A stretch of DNA of 23,117 bases from an uncultured Collinsella sp. (lineage in GTDB: Bacteria > Actinomycetota > Coriobacteriia > Coriobacteriales > Coriobacteriaceae), in the NCBI GenBank assembly GCA_937934355.1, contig CALGZY010000007.1, positions 1 to 23,117 of the forward strand. The letters are read 5' to 3'. The notes below the pieces were generated by a model that saw nothing but the letters and a program-made list of their open reading frames with translations, was not told the DNA's origin and did not search any database. The translations under genes and the position numbers were made by a program. Below, in pieces: positions 23,031 to 23,117 of this stretch; the stretch's first letter is position 1, and the number at the start of each line of letters is the position of its first letter.

Positions 23031-23084
23031 CTTGCGCCCGGGAGGGACGCATATGAAGTTTCCTGCTCTACAGTCCTGCGCAAG
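23031..23084 (+). promoter_or_regulatory. Long-range inverted repeat around the short frame at the right edge
   Basis: CTTGCGC (23031-23037) is perfectly complementary to GCGCAAG (23078-23084). Pairing would enclose the ribosome-binding site and most of the 15-codon frame and would stop just before the terminator stem at 23087. It could form an alternative leader fold. Chance cannot be excluded for a 7-bp match. Confidence 0.3.
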
Positions 23085-23100
23085 ACGGAAAGCACATTAA
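23053..23100 (+). CDS. Putative 15-residue leader peptide
   Basis: ATG at 23053 is preceded 6 nt by the strong Shine-Dalgarno GGAGGG (23041-23046) and opens the frame MKFPALQSCARRKAH, ending at TAA 23098-23100. The stop lies exactly in the loop of a terminator hairpin. The peptide is not enriched for one amino acid in a way that would name a regulated pathway, and it resembles no family I recognise. A translated leader controlling a gene beyond the window is plausible; a chance frame is also possible. Confidence 0.25.
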   Translation: MKFPALQSCARRKAH

Positions 23101-23112
23101 GTGCTTTCCTTT
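23087..23112 (+). terminator. Hairpin with T-run at right edge (terminator or attenuator)
   Basis: GGAAAGCAC (23087-23095) and GTGCTTTCC (23101-23109) form a perfect 9-bp stem with loop ATTAA, followed by TTT on the + strand. The opposite strand has no T-run, so it acts on + strand transcripts. Since pnp already has a terminator 60 bp upstream, this one more likely belongs to a new transcript entering the next gene. Confidence 0.65.
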
Positions 23113-23117
23113 GCGTG

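Noticed and set aside
1..23117. CRISPR arrays, insertion sequences, prophage, tRNA or rRNA genes
   Set aside because: No regularly spaced repeats, transposase-like frames, terminal repeats or tRNA-like cloverleaf sequences were noticed on either strand.

Overview
This window is a G+C-rich, gene-dense stretch of bacterial chromosome in which every confident gene lies on the + strand. The actinobacterial integration host factor (mihF) sits between pyrF and gmk-rpoZ, as in Actinobacteria. It is followed by an order familiar from Firmicutes (comEA-comEC-holA-rpsT-lepA-hemW-dnaJ-mtaB-phoH-ybeY-dgkA-era-recO). Together with strong Shine-Dalgarno sites and a Gram-positive-type DgkA, this points to class Coriobacteriia, most likely Collinsella or a close relative. 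The class is a confident inference; the genus is a recognition-level guess.

Layout: (1) Positions 1-1255 hold the 3' part of pyrD overlapping pyrF (pyrimidine synthesis). (2) Positions 1256-1494 are a 239-bp gap with a promoter and three inverted repeats, leading into a tightly packed mihF-gmk-rpoZ-thiI unit (nucleoid protein, GMP kinase, RNA polymerase omega, tRNA thiolation) closed by a terminator near 3916-3954. (3) Positions 4121-7131 are comEA-comEC (DNA uptake), followed by holA (replication clamp loader) from its own promoter. (4) rpsT has its own promoter, a structured leader and a very strong terminator. (5) lepA, apparently leaderless, is followed closely by dusB and hemW. (6) Two adjacent dnaJ paralogues follow: the first lacks most of the substrate-binding C-terminus and ends in predicted membrane helices, while the second is a complete type I DnaJ. 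It leads into mtaB-phoH-ybeY-dgkA-era-recO with overlapping or closely spaced genes (tRNA and rRNA maturation, lipid carrier recycling, ribosome assembly, recombination). (7) rpsO and pnp each have structured leaders and strong terminators. (8) The last 90 bases hold a short Shine-Dalgarno-preceded reading frame whose stop codon lies in a terminator loop, which may be an attenuator for a gene beyond the window.

The theme is information processing: ribosomal proteins and assembly factors (S20, S15, LepA, Era, YbeY), tRNA modification (ThiI, DusB, MtaB), RNA decay (PNPase), replication and recombination (HolA, RecO) and competence. No mobile element, CRISPR array, tRNA or rRNA was seen, and no gap reaches 300 bases. 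I found no convincing new multi-gene system. The items most worth a second look are the membrane-tethered DnaJ-like protein, the inverted repeats before mihF, the hairpin-plus-T-run in the rpsT leader, the leaderless lepA start, and the short-ORF/terminator element at the right edge.
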